DNA of 9,947 bases from Acidiferrobacter sp. GTDB lineage: Bacteria > Pseudomonadota > Gammaproteobacteria > Arenicellales > UBA868. Under the pieces are notes generated by a model, which saw nothing but the letters and a program-made list of their open reading frames with translations, was not told where the DNA came from and made no database searches. The stretch lies in contig NZKZ01000046.1 in NCBI GenBank assembly GCA_002694065.1, positions 1 to 9,947 on the forward strand, read 5' to 3'. Below, piece after piece: positions 1 to 6,704 of this stretch. Position 1 is the first letter of the stretch, and each line of letters starts with the position of its first letter. The translations under genes were made by a program, and so were the position numbers.

Positions 1-126
1 ATGACCGTTCGCATCGGGTCCGATCTGACAGGGACGGCCGGCCGCCGCGTGGCCGCAGACCCAATCCTGCGTCACGCGATGATAGGAGCTGCGCCGGTAA
101 TCGAACCTCTGCAACCGCCCTCTCAC
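1..126 (-). CDS. 5' end of an unrecognised Cys-containing protein (partial, leaves window)
   Basis: This is the first 42 codons of a gene that continues past the left edge. The start is a GTG at 126-124 that overlaps the TGA of the diheme-b gene (GTGA). A strong GGAGG (plus-strand cctcc at 133-137) lies 6 bases upstream, so the start is well supported and translation is probably coupled. The peptide begins with a basic stretch, then carries a motif W-V-C-G-H-A-A-A-G-R-P-C followed by I-G-P-D-A-N-G. No stop occurs before the edge, and there is no signal peptide or membrane helix in the visible part. This W-V-C-G..A..G.P C..GP pattern reminds me of the Cys-rich N-terminus of some membrane-anchored c3-type multiheme cytochromes. 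That is recollection, not something the 42 residues prove. Its position after the b-type membrane subunit fits another electron-transfer component. The reading frame is well supported; the function is uncertain. Confidence 0.68.
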   Translation of the reverse strand, partial: MRGRLQRFDYRRSSYHRVTQDWVCGHAAAGRPCQIGPDANGH

Positions 127-947
127 GACAGTCCTCCGGAAAACGCGTGCACCAGCACCGTATGGACAAGCATGCCGATCAACAGGGCCACAGTCAGCGG
201 CACGTGAATAAACAGCCAGAACTTCATGGCACCTTGCAGCGCATAGGCAAAATCCAGCTCATCTTTTCGTTCGACCAGGTACCGAAGTTCTGTCAGTCGC
301 TCACGATCATCCGCGTTGAGATAACGCTCAAGGCTATCCATTTCATTTTGGAGTTTGTAGAGCGTCCGGTTTGACGAAACCAGATGGCCGAGCCAGTTCC
401 GAGGCCCAGCAAAAAACGATGACAGGCGAGAGAAATAGAACTCCCGAAGTACAGCGGAGCCCGTCTCACCAGCACTCGCCAAAAGTATCTCTTCAGCCTG
501 CTCACGCAGGCGCACCATAAAGCCGGGGATACGCTCGAATATCACTTCCTCGCCGCGACGGGTAAGGCGCCTGGCGAAAATTCGATTGATCACGATGCCG
601 ACCACACCACTGAACGCCACCAGAAGGAACACCGAGGCAAACACGCCCTCGAAAACGCCGTCGGGCACTCGCCATCCGACGTGCACGAAAAAAGCAAATA
701 GCGCGATCAAGCCGCCGTAAACATGCGCCTGAAGCCAAGACGATGCCCGGCCGATAGGCAGGGTCGACACTTTTTTGCGAATACGGTACCCGGATAAAGC
801 AAGCACCAGGCCAAAGAGAATCCAGCCTGTCAAAAACCCATTCTGATTGATTGCCGTGACGTAAACCGTGCTCGAGACAACGACAAGCAGGGCCGCCAGG
901 ATCGCAAACGTGACATTAACGAGTCGGCGCCGGACAAAACCTTTCAT
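123..947 (-). CDS. Putative diheme cytochrome b-like inner-membrane protein
   Basis: This integral membrane protein has five predicted helices, about residues 9-30, 38-54, 72-92, 101-123 and 242-268, counted from the ATG at 947. Helix 3 holds His75 and His89, and helix 5 holds His248 and His262. Both pairs are 14 residues apart, the spacing of the two bis-His b hemes in cytochrome b/b6 four-helix bundles. Basic loops (N-terminus, R-I-R-K-K after helix 2, R-R-L-T-R-R after helix 4) put the N-terminus and the roughly 115-residue loop 124-241 in the cytoplasm. His75/His248 then lie near the cytoplasmic face and His89/His262 near the periplasmic face. I infer it carries electrons across the inner membrane between the upstream ferredoxin protein and the periplasmic cytochromes. 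The ATG at 947 overlaps the upstream TGA (ATGA), which argues for translational coupling; an in-frame ATG at 959 would add four residues. I cannot name the family. Confidence 0.85.
   Translation of the reverse strand: MKGFVRRRLVNVTFAILAALLVVVSSTVYVTAINQNGFLTGWILFGLVLALSGYRIRKKVSTLPIGRASSWLQAHVYGGLIALFAFFVHVGWRVPDGVFEGVFASVFLLVAFSGVVGIVINRIFARRLTRRGEEVIFERIPGFMVRLREQAEEILLASAGETGSAVLREFYFSRLSSFFAGPRNWLGHLVSSNRTLYKLQNEMDSLERYLNADDRERLTELRYLVERKDELDFAYALQGAMKFWLFIHVPLTVALLIGMLVHTVLVHAFSGGLS
127..137 (-). promoter_or_regulatory. Ribosome binding site for the partial GTG gene
   Basis: On the minus strand GGAGG (plus-strand cctcc at 133-137) sits 6 bases before the GTG at 126-124. It lies inside the end of the upstream coding sequence. 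This site decides the non-ATG start and supports a real downstream gene. Confidence 0.6.
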
Positions 948-2680
948 CGGCCCATCCACTTCGCCAGTGCTGCCGTATCAGAAAGGTCCACTCGGGCCAG
1001 GGCATCGTGGGGGCAAGCCCGTTGGCACGCCGGGCCTCCAATCTGGTCAACACACAGATCGCATTTCGTCGACTTAACTACGGGTTGGCCGGTAATTTCA
1101 TCGAAGATGAATCTGCCTTCGGCATCTCGCACCTCAACCATACGGATGTTGTCGTAGGGGCAGTTGTTGGCGCAGGTCGCGCAACCAATACAGGTATCGT
1201 CATTGACCACTACCTCTCCCGATCCCTCGACACGATGAATCGCGCCGGTAGGGCATCCGAGCATGCAGACCGGATCGAGGCAGTGCATGCACGCGTTAGC
1301 GACCATCAGGCTTTGTATACGCCTGCCATGCCGGTTAAACCGCGGGTTGTTGTTGTGACCCACGGCGCACGCTTCCGAACACGCGTCACACCTGACGCAG
1401 CGATCCAGATTGATAAGCATCGTCTGCGAGCCGTTGATGTACCGGTTATCGACCAGAAATTCGACTACCTCCGGGGCAAGATCGGATGTTGCCGGATCCG
1501 CAGTTGATGCCTGAGAGTCCGCTTGAGGCACGGCGGGCTTAATCGACCCTGCTGCCCGATGCTCAGGCAGGGTTGGCAGGACATACTGCTCTATAACGTG
1601 GGTCGGCACCCTGAGAATGTCACTGTAGCCCACTGCCCTGAGCGAATTCTTCAGCTGCACCGGCTCCCCTTCACCGCGCCAGTTATGCAACAGTTCTTCC
1701 AGGCCGAAGACTGCACCGGCCCCGAGATAAGACGTGGTTTTGTGGCCATGGTCATACTCATGACTGACCCGGGCAAAACCTGCGCGCACCATCAACAAAC
1801 CGTCAGGATAATCCCCTTCCCGAGCAATGACAGGCTCCTTCTCCAATCGTTCGGCCGGTGTCCCTTCTGCGGCGCGCATGAATGAAGCTTGCCAATCGAA
1901 GTTTCCGTATGTCTCGAATAATGTCAGAGCAACAATACGGCTCATGGCCTCGTTATCAAGATGTTTGAAGACCCATGACTCGCGTAAATGCGCTTCAAGG
2001 CTGCGTTGTCGATAAAGTCCGTCAATATGCTCCTTGAAAGAAGCGACCCGATTACGAATATCACGGATTCCGGGCCGCCGAATCTCCAGCAATTCCACCC
2101 GGCCCTGGGCAAAAATCGTGCTGGTACGCGGCGCCCGAGTCAACGCGGCTATCTCACCAAACATCTCGGTCTCGCCGAGGGTGACCGTTTTGTAGCGCTC
2201 GCAGATATCGTCGATATCTGTAATCCGCGTTCGCGTCTCGCCCTGCTGGGTGACCCGAGTATCGGTTGCGGTTTTTAGATCCAACTTGGCAATGTCCCGA
2301 ACCTCAGGCAGCTTGGGCCGGGACCAGACCTGCGCAAGAGACTGCCACACCGTTTTTTGCTGCGGTTGCGCCCGCCCGAGCAATGTGTTCGGCAGTCCCG
2401 GGGGAAGAACCACGCGCACGGTACCTGCCATCACGAAGAAAGTTGACGTGCCGTGATCCCCGGCACGGACGATCAGATCGCCGGATTCAAAAGAAAGAAG
2501 GCGTGCATCGTTTCGGATGATGTCACGCAATGTCGCCGACGGCGCAAACCGTGACTGGTCCATGCCGTCAAACGGCGCCATGGCGAGGATGCGCTCGATA
2601 TCGGCATCCGTGAGATCAGGACCAAACGGCTGATCCCACCGATTCGGGCGCCGGATCGAACGCTGGGGGGCTTCAGCCAT
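944..2680 (-). CDS. Fusion of two cyclic-nucleotide-binding domains and a four-cluster 4Fe-4S ferredoxin module
   Basis: This 578-residue soluble protein has three parts. The first CNB domain (about 60-205) has the phosphate-binding-cassette pattern F-G-E-I-A-A-L..A-P-R-T-S-T, with Glu176 and Arg185 in the ligand-contacting places. It also has an unusually long insertion at about 92-165. The second CNB-like domain (about 282-358) reads F-G-L-E-E-L and lacks the matching P-R-x-(A/S), so it is probably structural. A Pro/Ala/Ser linker (about 375-402) leads to a ferredoxin module with four Cys groups: C428/431/434/438, C464/467/472/476, C497/500/503/507 and C540/543/552/556. This is the layout of DmsB/HybA-type electron-transfer subunits with four 4Fe-4S clusters. 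There is no signal peptide, and the early R-R is not followed by a hydrophobic stretch, so it is cytoplasmic. There is no helix-turn-helix, so it is not a Crp/Fnr regulator. It lies 38 bp after the tetraheme gene and overlaps the diheme-b gene. I infer a nucleotide-sensing electron relay. Confidence 0.92.
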   Translation of the reverse strand: MAEAPQRSIRRPNRWDQPFGPDLTDADIERILAMAPFDGMDQSRFAPSATLRDIIRNDARLLSFESGDLIVRAGDHGTSTFFVMAGTVRVVLPPGLPNTLLGRAQPQQKTVWQSLAQVWSRPKLPEVRDIAKLDLKTATDTRVTQQGETRTRITDIDDICERYKTVTLGETEMFGEIAALTRAPRTSTIFAQGRVELLEIRRPGIRDIRNRVASFKEHIDGLYRQRSLEAHLRESWVFKHLDNEAMSRIVALTLFETYGNFDWQASFMRAAEGTPAERLEKEPVIAREGDYPDGLLMVRAGFARVSHEYDHGHKTTSYLGAGAVFGLEELLHNWRGEGEPVQLKNSLRAVGYSDILRVPTHVIEQYVLPTLPEHRAAGSIKPAVPQADSQASTADPATSDLAPEVVEFLVDNRYINGSQTMLINLDRCVRCDACSEACAVGHNNNPRFNRHGRRIQSLMVANACMHCLDPVCMLGCPTGAIHRVEGSGEVVVNDDTCIGCATCANNCPYDNIRMVEVRDAEGRFIFDEITGQPVVKSTKCDLCVDQIGGPACQRACPHDALARVDLSDTAALAKWMGR

Positions 2681-2718
2681 GACGGATACTGGTGCCGACT
2701 CCCTTTACCGGCAAACCG

Positions 2719-3735
2719 TTACGGCTGAATTACCTTGCCTTTATATTTCTCTGGCGCGGGAAGCGCTTTATCGATCCCCGCAAAAGCAGAACCGTCGTGA
2801 TTTGCGGCAAACGCAATGGCCGCTTCCTGAACACCTTCTGCCGCTGCAACGAGAGCCGCTTCATTATTCAAGCTGAGCTTTGCTCCAGACGCGGCTTCCA
2901 GCGCCTGTTTGATTTCAGGCGCTGCACCGCCTGTGAGTTCATCGATTTTCGCCAGTCGCTTCTTTGCGCGGGCAGCACGTTTTGCCATCGAGACAGCATA
3001 AGTCGCCTTTGCAGTTGCCTTGGACACCCCACGCAGGGAATATTCCAGCTCAAGCATCTGACCAATCAGAAACATCATGCGCTGACGGTTAATGTCGGCG
3101 ACATCATTCTCCTTCGTATACCACACGTTATGCCGGACCTCACCTTGGCTCCAGGCAACCAACTCGAATTTACTGCCGGCCGCATGGCCTCCTTTATTAA
3201 CCAGCTCTTCATTGGGAACCATATGGCACTGGTAGCAATTTTCTGCGAGCGCATAGAGATTCGACGGACGAATCATGCCGGCCGCCTCGGCATCCGCCCA
3301 TCGCTGGACCCGATGCTCTGGTGTTTCTGTTTCCTTGGTCGCATCCTTGCCGCCAAAATCACTGTGAACCTTGATGTAGCCCTCGCCTGCGCCGTGACAA
3401 CTTTCACAACTGATGCCTGCGATCGGCTTTGACTTGCCCTCCTTGATCGCCGAGGTGAAGTGACAGGAAAGGCAATCGCTTTCTGCCTTGATCCGCTTGA
3501 TGCCCATCTTCTTGGCAATTTCGCGGCTTTCGTCCGATCGCGGCAATTCGTGAAAGGTCTTGGCATGATGACTTTCTTTCCATGCCTTCACCGAAGACTC
3601 GTGGCACTCCCCACAGGCATCCGGTCCAGTGACCTTTTGCGGGTCGATATGCAGTTCCTGGGCGTTCGCCGCGGTCATCACTGCAAAACCCATTATCACC
3701 AAAAGGCTGCTGCAAAAGCGTGTGATCCGAGTCAT
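2719..3735 (-). CDS. Exported tetraheme cytochrome c, c554-like
   Basis: This 338-residue protein has a Sec signal peptide (about 1-25, ending A-N-A before Gln26) and four CXXCH heme sites: CGECH 41-45, CLSCH 88-92, CESCH 110-114 and CYQCH 167-171. After heme 1 comes a C-x-x-C-H-x6-W-x2-S-x-H-A segment (His57), which is typical of the cytochrome c554-like family. Residues 210-310 are an Ala/Lys-rich, largely helical tail without hemes. Location is periplasmic, soluble or peripherally bound. The role is inferred to be electron transfer between the inner-membrane diheme b and outer cytochromes. No hydroxylamine oxidoreductase gene is present, so a nitrification role is not suggested here. The ATG at 3735 is supported by a perfect AGGAGGT eight bases upstream. 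A 163-bp gap separates it from the reductase gene, so it may have its own promoter. The mature N-terminus would be Gln, relevant to the glutaminyl cyclase in this cluster. Confidence 0.92.
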   Translation of the reverse strand: MTRITRFCSSLLVIMGFAVMTAANAQELHIDPQKVTGPDACGECHESSVKAWKESHHAKTFHELPRSDESREIAKKMGIKRIKAESDCLSCHFTSAIKEGKSKPIAGISCESCHGAGEGYIKVHSDFGGKDATKETETPEHRVQRWADAEAAGMIRPSNLYALAENCYQCHMVPNEELVNKGGHAAGSKFELVAWSQGEVRHNVWYTKENDVADINRQRMMFLIGQMLELEYSLRGVSKATAKATYAVSMAKRAARAKKRLAKIDELTGGAAPEIKQALEAASGAKLSLNNEAALVAAAEGVQEAAIAFAANHDGSAFAGIDKALPAPEKYKGKVIQP

Positions 3736-3750
3736 TTATCCATACCTCCT
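3736..3750 (-). promoter_or_regulatory. Strong Shine-Dalgarno for the tetraheme cytochrome
   Basis: Minus-strand AGGAGGT (plus-strand acctcct, 3744-3750) lies 8 bases before the ATG at 3735-3733. It is the best ribosome binding site in the window and suggests high independent translation of this cytochrome. Confidence 0.7.
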
Positions 3751-3772
3751 GATTGCATTTTTATTTCATTTA

Positions 3773-3788
3773 TCATGACATCATGACA
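3773..3788 (-). repeat. Tandem 8-bp repeat with TCATGA palindromes, possible operator
   Basis: Two exact copies of TGTCATGA (minus strand) stand head to tail. Each contains the palindrome TCATGA, so the pair also forms a 14-bp near-palindrome TCATGA-NN-TCATGA. It lies in the 5' leader of the tetraheme gene, about 38 bp before its ATG and just downstream of a weak candidate promoter. That is a position a repressor could use. I do not recognise it as an FNR, CRP or Fur box. Chance occurrence in an AT-rich leader is possible. Confidence 0.35.
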
Positions 3789-3797
3789 TATACACAG

Positions 3798-3827
3798 ATA
3801 TTAGTTCGAGAATCCACTAGCCGTCAT
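3798..3827 (-). promoter_or_regulatory. Weak candidate sigma-70 promoter upstream of the tetraheme gene
   Basis: On the minus strand ATGACG (3827-3822, 4 of 6 matches to TTGACA) is followed after 18 bases by TAATAT (3803-3798, 4 of 6 matches to TATAAT). It sits in the largest intergenic gap of the window (3736-3898), which turns AT-rich towards the gene. Both elements are imperfect, so this is a suggestion only. If real, the tetraheme, CNB-ferredoxin and diheme-b genes could be transcribed separately from the upstream part. Confidence 0.22.
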
Positions 3828-3898
3828 TAACAGGGCAAGACGAGCCGCCTGCGTGCTCAGGATTACAAATCCAGTTACGACGCAGCGCTTGAGGAGAA

Positions 3899-5185
3899 TC
3901 AAGCATCTAGCGTCACATCTCCCTGAGGTATCGAGATGCACGTCAGACAGGATCCCGTCTCCGGCATCGAACCCGGCTCATTCAGGTATTCAACATTGCC
4001 CGACTTCAGGGCCGTGATGCAGCTTCCACAGTTGCCCGCCCTGCACCCTGAGTCCATTGCGATACCGTTTGCCTCAGCAAAGTCCAACAAAGACGCCTCG
4101 GTGCCATCCCAGGTAACCGTCTTCTGCGAGCGTGCAAAGGTCACAGCAAATGCAGCAGCAGCCGACCCGTCTTGCTTGCTCTCATCGGCGGGCTTTTTCT
4201 TAACGCTCGCCGGGCCAAACGCTTCGAAGTGGACGTCATCCTCGGGGACACCCCACTGTGCCAGACCCTCGGTCACGGCATTCATCATCGGCGGGGGGCC
4301 ACAAATATAAAAGTCGAAATTATTCGAGGGCAGCACCTGCTTGAAAAGATCAAGACCCACCCTTCCCTGATGTTGGTAATCCACGTTGGGTTTGTCTTCC
4401 GGAATTGGATCGCTGTAGCAGACGTTAAGCTTAACGTTGTCAAATTCAGCAGCCAGACGTTCCAGATGACTTTTCTGGACATGCTCACGGGAATTGCGCA
4501 CACCAAGAAAGAACCAGATCTCCTGTCGCGAACCAGTCTCGCATAAGGCGTTCAGCATGCTCAGCACCGGCGTAATCCCGATGCCGCCGCCGATCAGCAC
4601 TACCGGGCGGTCACGTGTCAGGTCCAGGAAAAAATTTCCGCTCGGTGCCTTGCAATCCAGAATATCCCCCTCAAAGACTTCATCGTTGAGGTAAGACGAA
4701 CTCAGACCTGGCGCCAACTCGGGTCGGTCACGTGGCGGGGGTACCTTCTTGACGCTGACCCGGAAGTAATCCTTGCCAAAACTGTCTGACAGGGAATAGC
4801 AGCGAATGACAGGTTTGGACTGATTAGGGATGCGTAAAGAAAACGTCAGGAATTGTCCCGGGTGAAAAGGAGGCAGCGGTTTGCCGTCGTGCGGCGTCAG
4901 GTACAGGGAATGAACGCTCTCCGCCTCCAAAACCTTGCGGGACACCTCAAACTTTCTGATTCCATTCCAGGAATGTTCGAAAAGATCCTCTCGACGTTTT
5001 GCTTCCCGCAGAACTGCCCGGGTTTGGGATCGCAAGTACTCCCTCGCGTCGTTCAGGTGTTCTTTTTGGGCGTGGGACCGTCGCAAGATTCCGGTCACCG
5101 AGAAAAGGGCCTGGCCGAGCGCCACCACCAGAATAACGATGCCCGCAATCTGGACAAACTCTGGCTGAAAGAGTCCCTCTAACAA
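3899..5185 (-). CDS. Membrane-anchored FAD/NAD(P)H oxidoreductase with C-terminal 2Fe-2S ferredoxin domain
   Basis: This 428-residue flavoprotein starts with a short N-terminus and one membrane helix (about 11-33). A basic, probably coiled helix follows (about 35-68), which by the positive-inside rule leaves the catalytic part in the cytoplasm. Next come a ferredoxin-reductase FAD barrel (about 75-190, with R-C-Y-S-L-S at 128-133) and a nucleotide domain (I-G-G-G-I-G-I-T-P at 198-206; C-G-P-P-P-M-M at 295-301). After a short linker a plant-type 2Fe-2S domain follows (about 345-428), with C381, C386 and C389 in C-x4-C-x2-C spacing and C416 as fourth ligand. The expected reaction is hydride exchange between NAD(P)H and FAD with single electrons passed to 2Fe-2S. 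NqrF has a membrane anchor too, but its 2Fe-2S domain comes before the flavin part. The only sensible start is TTG at 5185; its ribosome site (GGAG, 10 bases upstream) is weak. It lies 51 bp after the porin gene. Confidence 0.92.
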   Translation of the reverse strand: MLEGLFQPEFVQIAGIVILVVALGQALFSVTGILRRSHAQKEHLNDAREYLRSQTRAVLREAKRREDLFEHSWNGIRKFEVSRKVLEAESVHSLYLTPHDGKPLPPFHPGQFLTFSLRIPNQSKPVIRCYSLSDSFGKDYFRVSVKKVPPPRDRPELAPGLSSSYLNDEVFEGDILDCKAPSGNFFLDLTRDRPVVLIGGGIGITPVLSMLNALCETGSRQEIWFFLGVRNSREHVQKSHLERLAAEFDNVKLNVCYSDPIPEDKPNVDYQHQGRVGLDLFKQVLPSNNFDFYICGPPPMMNAVTEGLAQWGVPEDDVHFEAFGPASVKKKPADESKQDGSAAAAFAVTFARSQKTVTWDGTEASLLDFAEANGIAMDSGCRAGNCGSCITALKSGNVEYLNEPGSMPETGSCLTCISIPQGDVTLDA

Positions 5186-5236
5186 GACTGAGGCGCTCCG
5201 AATGACATCTCGTTGGATTTGGCAGAATGCATATTG

Positions 5237-6655
5237 TTAGAACCTGAAAAGAAGCTCTGCTCTTAACCCCTGGCCGTCAGCCTGGTCTTCATTCACTGAC
5301 GCAAAACCGTCGATCTGAAGCAGCGTTCTATCTCCAAGGGCGTGCTGCAATCGCAGCCCCAGAGCGCCAGCAGCTGGATTGACACCATCGATATGGCCGC
5401 GCCCACCCAACTCCAGGACCAATTGTGTGCGCTGCTGGTTGAAGAATTTCTGATAGCCCAATGCTGCCCCGTAGGAATCATCCGGGTCGTTACTCAAGGC
5501 AGAACCGTAATTACCCAGACCAACGCCAGCAAACAGGATTCCAACGCGTGCTAACGGTCCGCCCGCGATCGGATCGCGTGCAGCCGACGTAAAACTGTCC
5601 AACCCCAGGAACGCGTTCAGGTACGCAACATCATGACTGTACGCGGGAGTCGTAGAGCTCTCTGCAAAAAACAGGGTACCGTCGGTTGTTTTTTGGCCGG
5701 CGGGGTTGAACGCCATTGAGTGATTGACCCGAAAAGCTGTGTTGTAAAGGCCGACGCGCTGAACGCTGGATGCGCCGATGTTAAAGGTATCGCCAATAGC
5801 ATTCTCATTAGAGCTGCCAATAACCCAGGTGGCGTCGAGATTGAACGTCGACTTACGAAAATCGGTTTCGGTAAACAAACCGAGCAACGTCGTTGCCCCA
5901 CCGTCAAGACTAGGCTCACGATCAATGTTGTCCCAGCCAAAGAAGCCGGTAATACGCAGATCGACGATGCCAGGAAGGATGATGTTGTCACGCGTTACCC
6001 CGACACCATCCACGGTATCGTTGAGCATCATGCCTTCCTGGAAGAACAGCAGTTGGCGGCCTACCGAAAAACCAACATCCAGAGCACGGCTGTCGTCAGG
6101 ATCCAGATTCGGGAAGATCTCCCCAAATTCGCCCTCAACAAAGACCGTCGTGACATCTAAATCAGTATGCCACTCACATTCGCTCCCGCCGCTACTCAAA
6201 TCGCAGCCGCTGAAGTCACTCCCGTCCCGCAACGGCGAGATACCCACCAGCAAACGTTCGGTCGGCGTCATATGGACGTTGGCGAATAAGTCCAAACGAT
6301 TGCGCCACTCCTCGAGCTGGTCTGTAGGCCCTCGATCAAAGTACTGCAGCGCAGTGCGATAACTGCCGAAAACCCACAGCGCTGGTGTCCAGACCGCGCC
6401 CGTTGGCAGTTCGATTCCCTCAGGGATATTGCCGGGGCCCAGAAAATCTGGCCCGACTTCGACAAGTGGGGGGGTGCGGGCTGGCAGCTCATCCGGCGTC
6501 TTCATCGGGATGGGCTGATCGCTGAACTCGCTGGTTTCCGCCGCCCACGTGGAATGCCCGCCAACGAGCAAGCAGGCGGCCATCGCAACTGGCCCAAAAA
6601 AACGAAAGGCCCGTTCAACACACCTAAACATCTTTGACTGTCCCAATGACAACAC
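5237..6655 (-). CDS. Outer-membrane porin-like beta-barrel protein
   Basis: This 472-residue protein has a signal peptide (hydrophobic core about 22-33, cleavage near Trp-Ala-Ala 37-39). A Pro-rich start (about 46-90) follows, then alternating amphipathic strands with Gly/Asn/Asp-rich loops, and a final strand ending R-A-E-L-L-F-R-F with the terminal Phe used for barrel insertion. Cys151 and Cys160 in one loop could form a disulfide. No heme motif is present. The family is not certain: it resembles alginate-export/porin-type barrels in style, and I see no MtrB-type Cys pair at the mature N-terminus. Its place between the pentaheme cytochrome and the reductase suggests it serves the redox system, either as a sheath for a cytochrome or as a substrate pore. 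The GTG start at 6655 has GGGGAG seven bases upstream; an in-frame ATG at 6631 would shorten the signal peptide's n-region by eight residues. Confidence 0.85.
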   Translation of the reverse strand: MLSLGQSKMFRCVERAFRFFGPVAMAACLLVGGHSTWAAETSEFSDQPIPMKTPDELPARTPPLVEVGPDFLGPGNIPEGIELPTGAVWTPALWVFGSYRTALQYFDRGPTDQLEEWRNRLDLFANVHMTPTERLLVGISPLRDGSDFSGCDLSSGGSECEWHTDLDVTTVFVEGEFGEIFPNLDPDDSRALDVGFSVGRQLLFFQEGMMLNDTVDGVGVTRDNIILPGIVDLRITGFFGWDNIDREPSLDGGATTLLGLFTETDFRKSTFNLDATWVIGSSNENAIGDTFNIGASSVQRVGLYNTAFRVNHSMAFNPAGQKTTDGTLFFAESSTTPAYSHDVAYLNAFLGLDSFTSAARDPIAGGPLARVGILFAGVGLGNYGSALSNDPDDSYGAALGYQKFFNQQRTQLVLELGGRGHIDGVNPAAGALGLRLQHALGDRTLLQIDGFASVNEDQADGQGLRAELLFRF

Positions 6656-6668
6656 GCCTTAACTCCCC
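6656..6668 (-). promoter_or_regulatory. Ribosome binding site for the porin GTG start
   Basis: Minus-strand GGGGAG (plus-strand ctcccc, 6663-6668) lies 7 bases before GTG at 6655-6653. It favours the GTG over the in-frame ATG at 6631, whose upstream sequence is a poorer match. Confidence 0.5.
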
Positions 6669-6704
6669 ATCCTGATTCTGTCGAAAACCAGCAGACTTGC
6701 GCGA

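Noticed and set aside
1..207. Plus-strand open frame at the left edge
   Set aside because: It overlaps the well-supported minus-strand GTG gene and the end of the diheme-b gene, has no recognisable motif and no upstream context to judge its start.
1007..1507. Plus-strand frame of 166 codons, antisense to the ferredoxin module
   Set aside because: It is a shadow of the Cys-rich coding sequence on the other strand, whose motifs are unambiguous. No ribosome site or family pattern supports it.
2620..2680. Twin-arginine signal in the CNB-ferredoxin protein
   Set aside because: An S-I-R-R-P stretch is present near the N-terminus, but no hydrophobic segment follows, and CNB domains come next. Export is unlikely.
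944..2680. Crp/Fnr-type transcription regulator
   Set aside because: The CNB domains invite this label, but no helix-turn-helix follows; a four-cluster ferredoxin module does.
2692..3432. Plus-strand frame of 246 codons, antisense to the tetraheme cytochrome
   Set aside because: The minus strand encodes four CXXCH sites and a signal peptide. The plus frame shows a Cys/Arg/Phe-rich composition expected from antisense reading.
2719..3735. Nitrification cytochrome c554 (cycA)
   Set aside because: Family resemblance is real, but no hydroxylamine oxidoreductase or quinone-reducing cytochrome of that pathway lies nearby, so the specific name is not justified.
5183..5232. Short leader peptide ORF (17 codons) between porin and reductase genes
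   Set aside because: An ATG frame ends across the reductase TTG start, which would fit coupling. It has no ribosome site and is short enough to be chance.
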